Positions 1 to 7,312 are shown, numbered from the stretch's first letter. The stretch: DNA of 64,000 nt from Geodermatophilus obscurus (GCF_900115395.1 NZ_FOWE01000007.1:1-64000); one strand, 5' to 3'. Notes: generated by a model from the letters alone, not told the origin. Program-made: numbers and translations.

Positions 1-574
1 GGATGGCGCGGGCTACCTGCTCGGCTTCGGCCGCCACCCGCCCGGCGCGGTCGACCTGGCCGGCGGCGGCCAGCGCCCCGGCCACGCCGGTCAGCGCCCG
101 GGCCTGCTCCTCGGGTCTGCGGATTGTCCCGGCGAGGGCGGTTGCACGGTGTGGATGACCGAGGCGAGCCCACAGCCCTGGGAGATCGGTGGGGATGGCC
201 TGGCTGCGTTGGGCGAGCCGGTCGTGTTCGACAACCAGGAGGACGAGTGCGGTGAGGTCGGGCTCCGGCTGGTCGACCAGGAGCTGTTGGGCTCGTTCGA
301 CCTCGGCGAGGGCAGCGGCGTCCGTGTTGGTGCGGACTCGCATGCGGTCGTGCCGGGCCGGGTCGGTGGCCATGCTCGTGAGCCGGTCGGCGGCGCCGAT
401 CTCGGCGAGCTGCTGCCCGTAGGGGACGAGGAAATAGCGGGGGGTGTCCGGGGGCCATCCCTGGGTGGCGTAGTCGTCGGCCCAGTCGTCGATCAGCCTG
501 CGGAACTCGGGCAGGCGATTCTTGAATCGGTCGCGGGTGCGCTGCATGAGCAGGTCGTGGCCGAAGACATGCAC
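1..574 (-). CDS. Partial repeat-rich protein, resembling the C-terminal part of STAND-type NTPases
   Basis: This minus-strand frame runs off the left edge of the window, so its C-terminus is missing. The visible 190 or so residues are rich in Ala, Arg, Asp and Leu. They end in a helical repeat of the kind LARxGHPHRATALAGTIRRP then EEQARALTGVAGALAAAG and VDRAGRVAAEAEQ, which looks like the roughly 35-residue alpha-helical repeats found at the C-terminus of actinobacterial NACHT/STAND ATPases. No P-loop region is present upstream. The frame before about position 574 is poor coding, and the next 1.8 kb carries other genes, so this is either a short protein or a 5'-truncated remnant. I use a GTG at 572-574, with AGGAGG about 13 bases upstream; an ATG at 545-547 is the alternative. 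The function is unknown. Confidence 0.55.
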   Translation of the reverse strand, partial: MHVFGHDLLMQRTRDRFKNRLPEFRRLIDDWADDYATQGWPPDTPRYFLVPYGQQLAEIGAADRLTSMATDPARHDRMRVRTNTDAAALAEVERAQQLLVDQPEPDLTALVLLVVEHDRLAQRSQAIPTDLPGLWARLGHPHRATALAGTIRRPEEQARALTGVAGALAAAGQVDRAGRVAAEAEQVARAI

Positions 575-894
575 GGTCTGGTGGGTTCCTCCTCGTTGGG
601 CACCACCGCGAGACTGCGGTCGAGCAGGCCTAGATGCGCTCGAGGAGCCCCTCATTACTGCCGCACTCCTGCCGCACTCTTGCCGCACTCGCCGGAGGAA
701 ACGCTCGGCGGCGGCGGTGTCCCCGTGCCGGGCAGAGGCGCGACGTCTGGGCGCTCTCGGTGGACTGGCGATTCTCGGATGCGACGGTGGGGTGGGGGTC
801 ATGTGTTGACGCCCCACTGTGGTGCTGGACGGCGCCGTTTGACGCTGCCGTCGGTGAGGTGGCGGCGTGCGCGGGTGGTTGGGCCGGGTGCGGC
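575..894. other. Non-coding gap inside the element
   Basis: About 320 bases lie between the partial repeat protein and the end of the winged-helix gene. No frame here has convincing protein character. The frames that are open, including minus-strand 630-1001, are Arg/Ser/Pro-rich by composition and partly overlap real genes. The only structure I see is the triple 10-bp repeat at 659-690, listed separately. Confidence 0.5.
659..690. repeat. Three tandem copies of TGCCGCACTC at 11-bp period (iteron-like)
   Basis: The 10-bp unit TGCCGCACTC occurs at 659-668, 670-679 and 681-690, each separated by one base, so the copies fall on about the same face of the helix. They lie downstream of the winged-helix gene of the element. 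Phased short direct repeats are typical of initiator or excisionase binding sites, but no binding protein can be assigned from sequence alone. Confidence 0.6.
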
Positions 895-1839
895 TCACGG
901 GGACACTCCGGCCCGGCTGCGATAAGAGTCGAGTCGATACGGCGTCGCTCGCCGGTGGGAGCTGTTCGCGGCGGGGAGCCCGCATCGCAGGCACTCATCA
1001 ACGTCGGTCCGGGCGCTCTCGAATGTGTGTCCGGTGGGCCCTGGCCGAAGGGCTACGACGGCAGGCGTCGGCCGGTGAGGCGTCAGTGACTGGAATTCGT
1101 CGCTGGGGTGCTGCAGCCCGTCGAGCCAGGCGATGACGGCGCCGGCGCCAGCACGGTCCCAGCCGTGGTGGGCGACCAGTGGGCCAAGGCTGTCGCTGGT
1201 CCACCCGAGAACAGCGAGCCGGGTGCTTGCGACGTGGAGGCGGGGTCGGGAGACCTGTGCAGCGAGCGCCGCCGGCAGGTTGGCGCGAATGACGTCGAGG
1301 AGGCCTCTATCAACCGCCAGGCCGCTGGGTGCGTCGGTGGTGGTGTTCTGGGTTCTCTCCGAAGTCTCTGGTCCGTCTGCCGGACTGCTCGTGTCGAGAG
1401 ACGGACGGCTGAGCGCGTCCAGCGGACGGCTGGCAGTTCTTTCAGCCGTCCGCGAGACGGACGATTCAGAAGTCCCAGCAGTCCGGGAGGCGGACGCCTG
1501 CTCTGCCTCAGCAGTCTGCAAGGCGGACGGCTGAGACTTCTTGCTGGCTGCCTTCTCCTCGTCCGGGACGGTCGGGATCTGCAGCCGGTAGCGGGCGGAG
1601 TGGTGTTGGCGAGCGCGCTCCACCAGCACCAGCCAGCCCTTGGATTCGAGGCCGCGCAGGGCCCGCGAGGCGGCGTCCCGGGACAGTCCGGTCCGCTGCA
1701 TCAGCACGGGGAACGTGACCCATGCGATGTCACTGTCGCCTGCGTACTTCGCGTAGACGAGGGCCACCAGTCGCTCGAGCGGCTTGAGAGTGGTTGAGTT
1801 CCACACTGCGTCAGTCCATGCGTCCCGTGGCCAGCTCAT
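895..1839 (-). CDS. Winged-helix protein of the element, possible replication or regulatory protein
   Basis: A 314-aa product from an ATG at 1837-1839, preceded by GGAG five bases upstream and overlapping the stop of the gene before it (ATGA). Residues 1-90 form a plausible winged helix-turn-helix (WVTFPVLMQRTGLSRDAASR followed by ALRGLESKGWLVLVERARQ), as in helix-turn-helix proteins of actinobacterial plasmids and integrative elements. A Ser/Thr/Ala-rich linker with repeats of the type SxSRTAE follows, then a helical region (VDRGLLDVIRANLPAALAAQ). Near the C-terminus is a putative metal motif, CLRCGLPAANSSH, at 955-993. The same CxxC-x2-PAAN-x2-H pattern appears in the neighbouring gene. A role as replication initiator or regulator is inference; no catalytic motif is visible. 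A longer upstream frame exists but has poor coding character. Confidence 0.6.
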   Translation of the reverse strand: MSWPRDAWTDAVWNSTTLKPLERLVALVYAKYAGDSDIAWVTFPVLMQRTGLSRDAASRALRGLESKGWLVLVERARQHHSARYRLQIPTVPDEEKAASKKSQPSALQTAEAEQASASRTAGTSESSVSRTAERTASRPLDALSRPSLDTSSPADGPETSERTQNTTTDAPSGLAVDRGLLDVIRANLPAALAAQVSRPRLHVASTRLAVLGWTSDSLGPLVAHHGWDRAGAGAVIAWLDGLQHPSDEFQSLTPHRPTPAVVALRPGPTGHTFESARTDVDECLRCGLPAANSSHRRATPYRLDSYRSRAGVSP

Positions 1840-2378
1840 CGGTGCTCCGGGATTTGGGCGACGCCGTGCCACGTCCGGCAGGCACTGCCGGCGCGACCAG
1901 GACGCGACTGCCGATAGCCCACCGGAACCATGAGGCCGCGGAGACGCGCATGGGCGATCAGTCGGTCCCGGCGAGACACGGTCGACGGGTTGTAAGCGCC
2001 GAGGTTGTCGACAACAAGCTCCCCGCCGCCCTCGGCCATGTGCAGGAGCACGGTCCGGGCTGCGGCCAGCCAACAGTGGTCGCCTCCCAGCAGCGCCTGC
2101 GCAGCGCCCGTCGGAGACGGCGCCACAGCCGGTCTGCGGTCGGGGTCGTGGCGTCGGTTCGCGGCCGGTATGGCGCACTGAGGGCACGCGTCGCCGCCGT
2201 CGCGGACGGCGACACAGTGATCGGCGATTACGTGTTGTCGTGGTCTCGTGGATTGTCCGGCGTCGCCGCTACCCTCGGCGGCGAGCGGTGCCTGTGCAGG
2301 GTGCGACTCGGTGTCCGGGTCGGCTGGGGGTGGAGCCCCGGCCGACCCGGTATCGTTGCGGCTCACGTCCGGGGACAT
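1836..2378 (-). CDS. Hypothetical element protein with CxxC-PAAN-H motif
   Basis: A 180-aa protein I do not recognise. Its reading frame overlaps the following winged-helix gene by ATGA and starts inside the end of the preceding 51-aa gene, so it sits in a compact minus-strand operon. It contains a cysteine pair, C65 and C68, in CPQCAIPAANRRH ending at H77, which suits a small zinc site and matches the motif in the next gene. The rest is low in recognisable structure, with one helical stretch around LLGGDHCWLAAARTVLLHMAE. There is no clear Shine-Dalgarno before the ATG at 2376-2378, which fits translational coupling. The C-terminal third may be frayed. Confidence 0.5.
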   Translation of the reverse strand: MSPDVSRNDTGSAGAPPPADPDTESHPAQAPLAAEGSGDAGQSTRPRQHVIADHCVAVRDGGDACPQCAIPAANRRHDPDRRPAVAPSPTGAAQALLGGDHCWLAAARTVLLHMAEGGGELVVDNLGAYNPSTVSRRDRLIAHARLRGLMVPVGYRQSRPGRAGSACRTWHGVAQIPEHR

Positions 2379-2518
2379 CCCCGAAGGAGGAGTTGGACCC
2401 GTGCGCGCTGATGCTCGGACAGCGGCGGCGCAGCCGCTACCACCCGGGCGACGTAGTCAGCCAGGGACGTAGCGGTGGTCGTCTGGTGTGTGCAGGCGGC
2501 CGTAGCTGGGGCACTCAC
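2363..2518 (-). CDS. Small 51-aa element protein
   Basis: A short frame starting at a GTG (2516-2518) that overlaps the TGA of the upstream excisionase-like gene as GTGA. A GGAG lies eight bases before the start. The product ends in a helical, plausibly folded stretch (SLADYVARVVAAAPPLSEHQ, then RARVQLLLRG), of the type often seen in tiny proteins of actinobacterial integrative plasmids. It overlaps the start of the following gene by 16 bases. Function unknown. The case rests on the overlap architecture and amino-acid composition. Confidence 0.45.
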   Translation of the reverse strand: MSAPATAACTHQTTTATSLADYVARVVAAAPPLSEHQRARVQLLLRGCPRT

Positions 2519-2733
2519 TGCGTCGGCTCCACACGGCCCACGGCGATGAAGGCAGCGAACTCCTGCTCGCTGATGAAGACGCGCCGGCCGACCCGATAAC
2601 AGCCGAGCCGGCGGCGGTGCAGGAGGTGCTCGATGTGCCTGCGCGAGAAGGCTGGCCAGCGGGCGACCAGTTCGCCGATGGTGTAGAGGTCGCTGCCGCA
2701 GACCGCAGCAGGGGGGCGGGGGGCTGTCACCAA
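2515..2733 (-). CDS. Excisionase-like helix-turn-helix protein
   Basis: A 72-aa protein with one MerR/Xis-type helix-turn-helix. The core reads YTIGELVARWPAFSRRHIEH followed by LLHRRRLGCYRVGRRVFISE, that is, helix-turn-helix plus a basic wing (VGRR.FIS), the standard layout of HTH_17 excisionase proteins. In elements with integrases such proteins bind arm sites and turn integration into excision, or act as transcriptional regulators. It is the first gene of the compact minus-strand operon reaching to 895, and lies on the same strand as the integrase at 4026-5432. The family is clear; the exact role is inferred. Confidence 0.75.
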   Translation of the reverse strand: MVTAPRPPAAVCGSDLYTIGELVARWPAFSRRHIEHLLHRRRLGCYRVGRRVFISEQEFAAFIAVGRVEPTQ

Positions 2734-2836
2734 GGGTCTCCCGGGGACGGGTCGAGCCCGCAGTCCCGGGGGACTGATTGCTCAACGCCTGTCGCCCGGC
2801 CCGTAGCCAGCAGCGGTCGTGCGTCACGAGGATCTA

Positions 2837-3016
2837 ATGCGGGTCAGTGCATGTCAATGTCAGCTGGTGATCCCACAGTGAGCTGCATACGTCCTTGCCG
2901 GAGATGACGTCCCGCTGAGAGCGGATGTAGTTCCCCCATGTGCGGGTGCCGAACGAGAGGCGGGCCCGGTGGCGGCCGTCAACGTCGGCCGCAGCAGAGC
3001 GAACCAGCGCAGCGGC
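2837..3016 (-). pseudogene. Gene remnant lacking a start codon
   Basis: A minus-strand frame open between a TAA (3017-3019) and a TAG (2834-2836) has protein-like composition (HRARLSFGTRTWGNYIRS, then QRDVISGKDV) but no ATG or GTG where one is needed. It is most simply the 3' piece of a decayed element gene. I do not recognise the family, and the case rests only on the look of the translation. Confidence 0.3.
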
Positions 3017-3129
3017 TTACGGCGCGACCCGCCCCAGGCCGGGAATTCGACTCCTCCCCCCGTCGGGCTCGGCACGATCCCCTGCAGGGGCCTCCGTGGC
3101 CATGGCGCCTGCCTCGGGACCGGTGGGCA

Positions 3130-3462
3130 TCACCAGTCGCGGATGCCTCCGTCGACACGTAGGGCGCCGTCCGCTACCGCGGGCGGGACGGCTGCGAGGA
3201 CACCGTTGATGGGCGCACCGCCGGTGGCGTAGTTGGTGACGGCCTCGATCTTGCGACCTTCAGTTGGCTCCCCGGACATCGGACCCCACATCGCCTCGAT
3301 GTCGACGACCCACCGCTCGAGTGCGACCCGCGCAGCTCATTCGCGTCCACGGCCCATTCGAGGCCTTCCGGAGTGAGCGGTGGGCTGGCGGTGTGCCGGG
3401 GACTGTCGGCGGTCAGCCACGTTCAGCTCCACCGACTCCTCCCCCGCCGGCCCGTCGTCCAC
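3130..3462 (-). pseudogene. Frameshifted small element gene
   Basis: Convincing coding segments lie in different frames of the minus strand. From a GTG at 3460-3462 the frame gives VDDGPAGEESVELNVA. A second frame then gives SPPLTPEGLEWAVDANELR, and the first frame resumes with RVALERWVVDIEAMWGPMSG and ends VLAAVPPAVADGALRVDGG-IRDW at the TGA (3130-3132). Joined across two shifts this would be an ordinary protein of about 110 aa; as it stands a TGA interrupts it. It is either a decayed cargo gene or a sequencing artefact. I do not recognise the family. Confidence 0.45.
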
Positions 3463-3660
3463 AGCGATTCACGTGGTCACCCGTAGTCCGCGTCGGCGAG
3501 TGCGTCCCGTAGGCCGTCACCGGACGCGCGCGTGCCGCATCTGAGTGAACGGTGCAAGGCCGTGACCCGAGGGCAAGGGGCTGGGACGCCAACCACTCCG
3601 CCGGGCGATGACTAGTGGCAGACCAGCCGCCGCGGGCACGGCATTCACAACGATGAGGTC

Positions 3661-3879
3661 ATGCCCACCGTCGAAGCCACAACCGCCCTGCCGTACCCAC
3701 ATGCGGAGCGAGCCACGGCGGGACTGCGCGCGGCGCTGCGGGAGCAGCATCCCAACGGCGAGCCGCCCGACTGGTCCAAGCTTGTGGTGACGGGCCCGGT
3801 CGAGGCGCGGGACATCCGGGGCCGGACCTGGTTCCATTACCGCGCCGCCCTTCCCGTCAGTTCCTCCGCGGCCCACTGA
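3661..3879 (+). CDS. Small hypothetical protein of the element
   Basis: A 72-aa frame on the plus strand, opposite to its neighbours. The product (AERATAGLRAALREQHPNGE, then DWSKLVVTGPVEARDIRGR and TWFHYRA) has balanced composition and plausible helix-then-strand order, unlike the Arg/Pro shadow frames around it. The only purine-rich stretch (GATGAGG) lies very close to the ATG. The frame is open upstream to a TAG at 3613-3615 without another good start. No known domain is recognisable. Confidence 0.4.
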   Translation: MPTVEATTALPYPHAERATAGLRAALREQHPNGEPPDWSKLVVTGPVEARDIRGRTWFHYRAALPVSSSAAH

Positions 3880-4025
3880 GCGACACAAGCCGGCCGCTCC
3901 AGACCTGCAGCACCCCCTCGTCCAGATCCGCAGGTTTTGATGTACAGGACACCCTTCGCGCCGGGCTTAGTAAAGCCCCATTAGATGAGCGCCGTCAGCA
4001 CGACGGCCGGGGCGCGCGAGCGCAG

Positions 4026-5432
4026 TCAGCCTGCCTTCCAGGTGATCTCGATGCCGCGGGGGTCGAAGTAGGACTCCCCTGGCCGCCACCCGGGCGGACG
4101 TCCGCGACGGGCTCGGTGCACCGTCACCGTCATCAGCACATCGATGATGGCGCGTCGCCGGGACAGGTCGAGCGGGGGCCATACGTCGGCCGCCGATGGC
4201 CCTGCAATGCCGGCGAGAGCTGAGACACCGGCGGCGGCCAGGCGGGCATCCAGCGCGTCGAGCTGCCCGCGGAGCGTGGCCGTGCCGCGCTGCAGTTGCT
4301 GGCCGGTGACTTGCCCGACAGCGAACCGGTCAATCAGCTCATCAAGCCGGGCCTGAACAGCAAGCCGCTCGGCGTGCACTGCCGACGTGTCGTCCGCCGA
4401 GTCCGGCGCGCTAAGGTCCGCCGCGTCAGGCTGCGACAGCCGCTCAACCGCCAGGGCCTCCACGAAGGCGTCCAGCTGCGCGCAGCGGCGCACGACATGC
4501 GCACCCTGTTCACAGCGGTACGCGGCGACACTCCCCCGACCGAGGCCGCCCGTGCCCCCCGTGGTCGCCCGCAAGGTCGCCCCGCAGACCCCGCACCGGT
4601 AGAGCCCTCCCCCAAGCCAGCGACGGGCATTCCCAGTCGTCGTGCGGCGCGACGGGTCACTCATTAACGCCCGGGCAGCCTGCCACAGGGACTCGTCGAC
4701 GATTGCTGGCCACTGAGCCTTGCCGACGACCTCGCCGCGGTGCTCCATCAACCCGGCATTCCGCGGGCGGGTGAGCAGCTTTCGGACCTCGGTCGCCTTC
4801 CATTGACCTCCGGTCGACGTCGTGACCCCGCGGGCGTTCCAGTCGCGGGCAATCGCGTGCAGACTCATGCCCGCCAGCAGGTCATCGGTGGCGCGTTGGA
4901 TCTCCTCGGCCTCGGCCTCGCGCAGCGCGACCCCGTCTGGCTCGTAGCCGAACGGCCTCCGGCCGCCCTTCCAGCGGCCGGCCGTGGCGGCCTGGAGCTT
5001 CGCGGCCTGCTGACGCTCGATCATGTGCTCGACCTCGTACCGGCCGGCGCTGCCTAGCATGCGGGCCACCATCCGCCCCGAGGGTGTGGCGAGGTCAAGT
5101 GGACCGGCCTTGACAGTCTGGGTGATGACGCCGCGGGGGTCGCAGACGTCGATGTACTCCTCGAGCTCTACGGGACGACGGTGGAGCCGATCGGTGTGCC
5201 AGACGACGACGGCGTCGGCGCGTCCGCGCCGCAGGTCATCGAGGAGAGCGTGGTAGCCGGGCCGGGGGCGTCCCGAGTAGGCGGAGAGGTCGTTGTCCGA
5301 GTGGTGGGCAACGACGCCCCAGCCGAGACGTTCAGCAAGCTCAGCGCAGTCCTGGCGTTGCCGGTCGACGCCTAGACCGGCGCCCTCCCGGTCCTTGCTG
5401 ATCCGGCTGTAAAGGACGGCACGACGGCGCAT
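4026..5432 (-). CDS. Large serine recombinase (integrase)
   Basis: A 468-aa site-specific recombinase that would integrate and excise the element through a covalent Ser-DNA intermediate. The N-terminal resolvase domain (about 3-150) opens with VLYSRISKDREGAGLGVDRQ, where S12 of the Y-x-R-x-S motif is the expected nucleophile. Further resolvase motifs include DAVVVWHTDRLHRR. The recombinase domain follows (about 155-265, with RRPFGYEPDG and the helical LLTRPRNAGL stretch), then a zinc ribbon (YRCGVCGATL ... YRCEQ ... RRC) and a C-terminal coiled-coil-like tail. The length suits the shorter members of the large serine integrase class. The gene begins about 30 bases from the element/chromosome junction, the usual place for such integrases. 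It has no strong Shine-Dalgarno and overlaps the truncated yifB frame on the same strand. Confidence 0.93.
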   Translation of the reverse strand: MRRRAVLYSRISKDREGAGLGVDRQRQDCAELAERLGWGVVAHHSDNDLSAYSGRPRPGYHALLDDLRRGRADAVVVWHTDRLHRRPVELEEYIDVCDPRGVITQTVKAGPLDLATPSGRMVARMLGSAGRYEVEHMIERQQAAKLQAATAGRWKGGRRPFGYEPDGVALREAEAEEIQRATDDLLAGMSLHAIARDWNARGVTTSTGGQWKATEVRKLLTRPRNAGLMEHRGEVVGKAQWPAIVDESLWQAARALMSDPSRRTTTGNARRWLGGGLYRCGVCGATLRATTGGTGGLGRGSVAAYRCEQGAHVVRRCAQLDAFVEALAVERLSQPDAADLSAPDSADDTSAVHAERLAVQARLDELIDRFAVGQVTGQQLQRGTATLRGQLDALDARLAAAGVSALAGIAGPSAADVWPPLDLSRRRAIIDVLMTVTVHRARRGRPPGWRPGESYFDPRGIEITWKAG

Positions 5433-5710
5433 GCATAGCAGTGTCTCAGTTCAGATATCGCTAGGTCGAACCCGCTCCCCTGCTTCGGCATGGCGGCCGG
5501 GGAGAGCCCGATGGTGATCCGGCGCATCGGCCACGCCGCACCGGTGTTGACGACGGCGGCGCGGACGCGGTCCACCGACTGGCGCACCACGGCGTCGGGC
5601 AGGCCGACGAGCACGACGCCCGGGAGACCGGCGGACATGTCCACCTCGACCTCCACCAGCGCCCCGGTGACCCCCGCCAGGCCGACCGACCAGGTGCGGG
5701 CGAGGGTCAC
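5372..5710 (-). pseudogene. comM: yifB/comM (Mg-chelatase-like AAA+ protein), 5' fragment disrupted by the element
   Basis: The first 80 or so residues are an unmistakable YifB/ComM N-terminus: LARTWSVGLAGVTGALVEVE, then GLPGVVLVGLPDAVVRQSVD, ITIGLSPAAMPKQGSGFDLA. Full-length family members are about 500 residues, with a Mg-chelatase AAA+ ATPase domain that is entirely missing here. After FDLA the frame runs 26 codons into element DNA and stops at 5372, overlapping the integrase gene by 61 bases. The start is GTG (5708-5710), overlapping the yraN stop as GTGA. ComM is a branch-migration helicase in natural transformation of some bacteria; here it should be non-functional unless the element excises. 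Confidence 0.9.
5455..5470. other. Element/chromosome junction (attL or attR) inside yifB
   Basis: Reading the minus strand, normal YifB sequence runs to GSGFDLA and then changes abruptly to unrelated residues. The last host-like codons include CTA and ATA, both rare in this chromosome, so the crossover probably lies just after the GAC of FDLA, near 5463. The integrase gene starts immediately beyond. The core sequence cannot be fixed without the other junction, which must lie to the left of the window. Confidence 0.7.
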
Positions 5711-6066
5711 GAGAAGGCCCCGCGCAGGTGCGTCACCACGGCCGGGCCGGCGGGGCGGACGAGCACGCCGACGACGTCGAAGCGCAGGTCCGGCGCGTGC
5801 TCGTCGTGCGCGGCCAGCCAGCGCTGGGCCAGCGTGCGCAGGCGCCGCTGCTTGGTGACCGGCACCGCCTCGACCGGGTGGCCGAAGCCGGTGGCACGGC
5901 GGGTCTTCACCTCGCAGAAGACGATCGCCCCGCCGTCCCGGGCGACGATGTCGAGCTCGCCGTCGCGGCAGCGCCAGTTGCGGTCGAGGACGCGCAGCCC
6001 GGCGTCGGTGAGGTAGGTCGCGGCGATCGCCTCACCGCGGCTGCCGAGTTCGGAGGTGGTGGACAC
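5707..6066 (-). CDS. yraN: YraN/UPF0102 endonuclease-like protein
   Basis: A 119-aa protein of the UPF0102 family, which has a restriction-endonuclease-like fold and uncertain biological role. Visible family motifs are GSRGEAIAATYL near the N-terminus, the DGELDIVARD strand carrying the acidic residues, and VFCEVKTRRATGFG with the Glu-x-Lys of a nuclease-like active site. The length is normal. The start is GTG at 6064-6066. In actinobacteria yraN usually sits between rnhB/DUF2469 and yifB-dprA, exactly as here, and its stop overlaps the yifB start. Confidence 0.92.
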   Translation of the reverse strand: MSTTSELGSRGEAIAATYLTDAGLRVLDRNWRCRDGELDIVARDGGAIVFCEVKTRRATGFGHPVEAVPVTKQRRLRTLAQRWLAAHDEHAPDLRFDVVGVLVRPAGPAVVTHLRGAFS

Positions 6067-6197
6067 CCGCCGACCGTCGCCCGGCGCACCCCGCCCGTGC
6101 GGCTGCGCCGGTGGTCTGTGGACGGCGGCGGGGGCTGTGGACGGGCGCGCCGGTCCCGTCGGCCCCGCCGGTCAGCGTCCGGGGCGTGAGGACCGGA

Positions 6198-6518
6198 TCA
6201 GGTGATGCGCGGGCCGTCGGGCAGCTCGAGGTCGGGCTTGTCGAGCTCCTCGACGTTGACGTCCTTGAACGTCAGCACCCGGACGTTGCGCACGAAGCGG
6301 GCCGGCCGGTACATGTCCCAGACCCAGGCGTCGGAGAGCTTGAGCTCGAAGAACACCTCGCCGCCGGCCTCGCGGACCTGCAGGTCGACGGAGTTGGCCA
6401 GGTAGAAGCGCCGCTCGGTCTCCACCACGTAGGTGAACTGCCGGACGATGTCCCGGTACTCGCGATAGAGCTGCAGCTCCATCTCGGTCTCGTACTTCTC
6501 CAGGTCCTCGGTGCTCAT
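6198..6518 (-). CDS. DUF2469 family protein
   Basis: A 106-aa acidic protein of the actinobacteria-specific DUF2469 family, whose function is not known. The typical opening STEDLEKYETEMELQLYREY and the core VETERRFYLANSVDLQ and VWDMYRPARFVRNVRV are present. It overlaps the stop codon of rnhB (6515-6518, ATGA) and has its own GGAGAG five to six bases before the ATG, so the two are co-translated. The conserved pairing with rnhB is a family trait. About 130 non-coding bases separate it from yraN. Confidence 0.9.
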   Translation of the reverse strand: MSTEDLEKYETEMELQLYREYRDIVRQFTYVVETERRFYLANSVDLQVREAGGEVFFELKLSDAWVWDMYRPARFVRNVRVLTFKDVNVEELDKPDLELPDGPRIT

Positions 6519-7312
6519 CGCGGCTCTCCGGAGATCGTGCGCATGCCCCCATCATCGACCATGCCGCCCGGACCGGTGAGCTGGAGTTCCCGTCCGGCGT
6601 GCGCGTCGCGGGCTCGGACGACGTTGACGAACCGCGACCGGTGCTCGGGACAGGGTCCGTGACGCTCCAGCGCGGCCGTGTGCGTCCCCGTCGTGTAGCC
6701 CTTGTGCACGGCGAAGTCGTACTCGGGGAAGCGCTCGTGCAGGTCGAGCATGATGCGGTCCCGGGTCACCTTGGCCAGCACCGAGGCGGCCGCCACGCAG
6801 GCCGCGACCCGGTCGCCCTTCCACACGGCCAGGTTCGGCACGCCCAGGCCGGGCACGGGGAAGCCGTCGGTGAGCACATAGTCGGCGGCGGGGTCGAGCG
6901 CGCACACCGCCCGGCGCAGCGCCTCGAGGTTGGTCACGTGCATGCCGCGCGCGTCGAGGTCGGCGACCGGGATGACGACGACCGACCACGAGACCGCGCG
7001 GTCGACCACCTCGTCGTAGACGCGGTCCCGGGCGGCGGCGGTCAGCAGCTTGGAGTCCGCGAGCCCGGGGACGCGGCCCCGGCGGCCGGCGGGCAGCACG
7101 CAGGCGGCGGCCACCAGCGGGCCGGCGCAGGCGCCGCGACCGGCCTCGTCGGCGCCGGCCACGGCGGAGAAGCCGCGACGGCGCAGCGAGCGCTCCATGT
7201 CCCACAGCGCGTCGTCGGGGACGGGGTCGCCGGGCCCGGACGGGTCGGGAGGGCGGGTGCGGGCGGCCGGCGTCGCGGCGGCCCGGTGAGCGGGGGGAAG
7301 ACGGCCTGCCAT
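6515..7312 (-). CDS. rnhB: Ribonuclease HII
   Basis: RNase HII cleaves the RNA strand of RNA-DNA hybrids and incises at single ribonucleotides misincorporated in DNA. The 265-aa product has the family signature GADEAGRGACAGPLVAAA with the first catalytic Asp and Glu, LTDGFPVP with a further acidic residue, SVLAKVTRDR, and the C-terminal HKGYTTGTHTAAL. A non-conserved Pro/Ala-rich stretch of about 38 residues precedes MERSLRRRGF, so the true start may be the ATG at about 7198; neither has a strong Shine-Dalgarno. It is the first gene of the rnhB-DUF2469-yraN-yifB' group. Confidence 0.93.
   Translation of the reverse strand: MAGRLPPAHRAAATPAARTRPPDPSGPGDPVPDDALWDMERSLRRRGFSAVAGADEAGRGACAGPLVAAACVLPAGRRGRVPGLADSKLLTAAARDRVYDEVVDRAVSWSVVVIPVADLDARGMHVTNLEALRRAVCALDPAADYVLTDGFPVPGLGVPNLAVWKGDRVAACVAAASVLAKVTRDRIMLDLHERFPEYDFAVHKGYTTGTHTAALERHGPCPEHRSRFVNVVRARDAHAGRELQLTGPGGMVDDGGMRTISGEPR

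Noticed and set aside
630-1001. 123-codon minus-strand frame at the end of the winged-helix gene
   Set aside because: It overlaps the coding 3' end of that gene in another frame and has only Ser/Pro/Arg-rich composition.
1360-1560. Short repeats of the type GGACGGCTGAG
   Set aside because: They encode the low-complexity SxSRTAE linker of the winged-helix protein and need no separate explanation; spacing is irregular, so not a CRISPR.
3035-3080. TTCGACT loop resembling a tRNA T-arm
   Set aside because: The flanking 5-bp stem does not pair at the two loop-proximal positions and no acceptor, D or anticodon arm can be built upstream.
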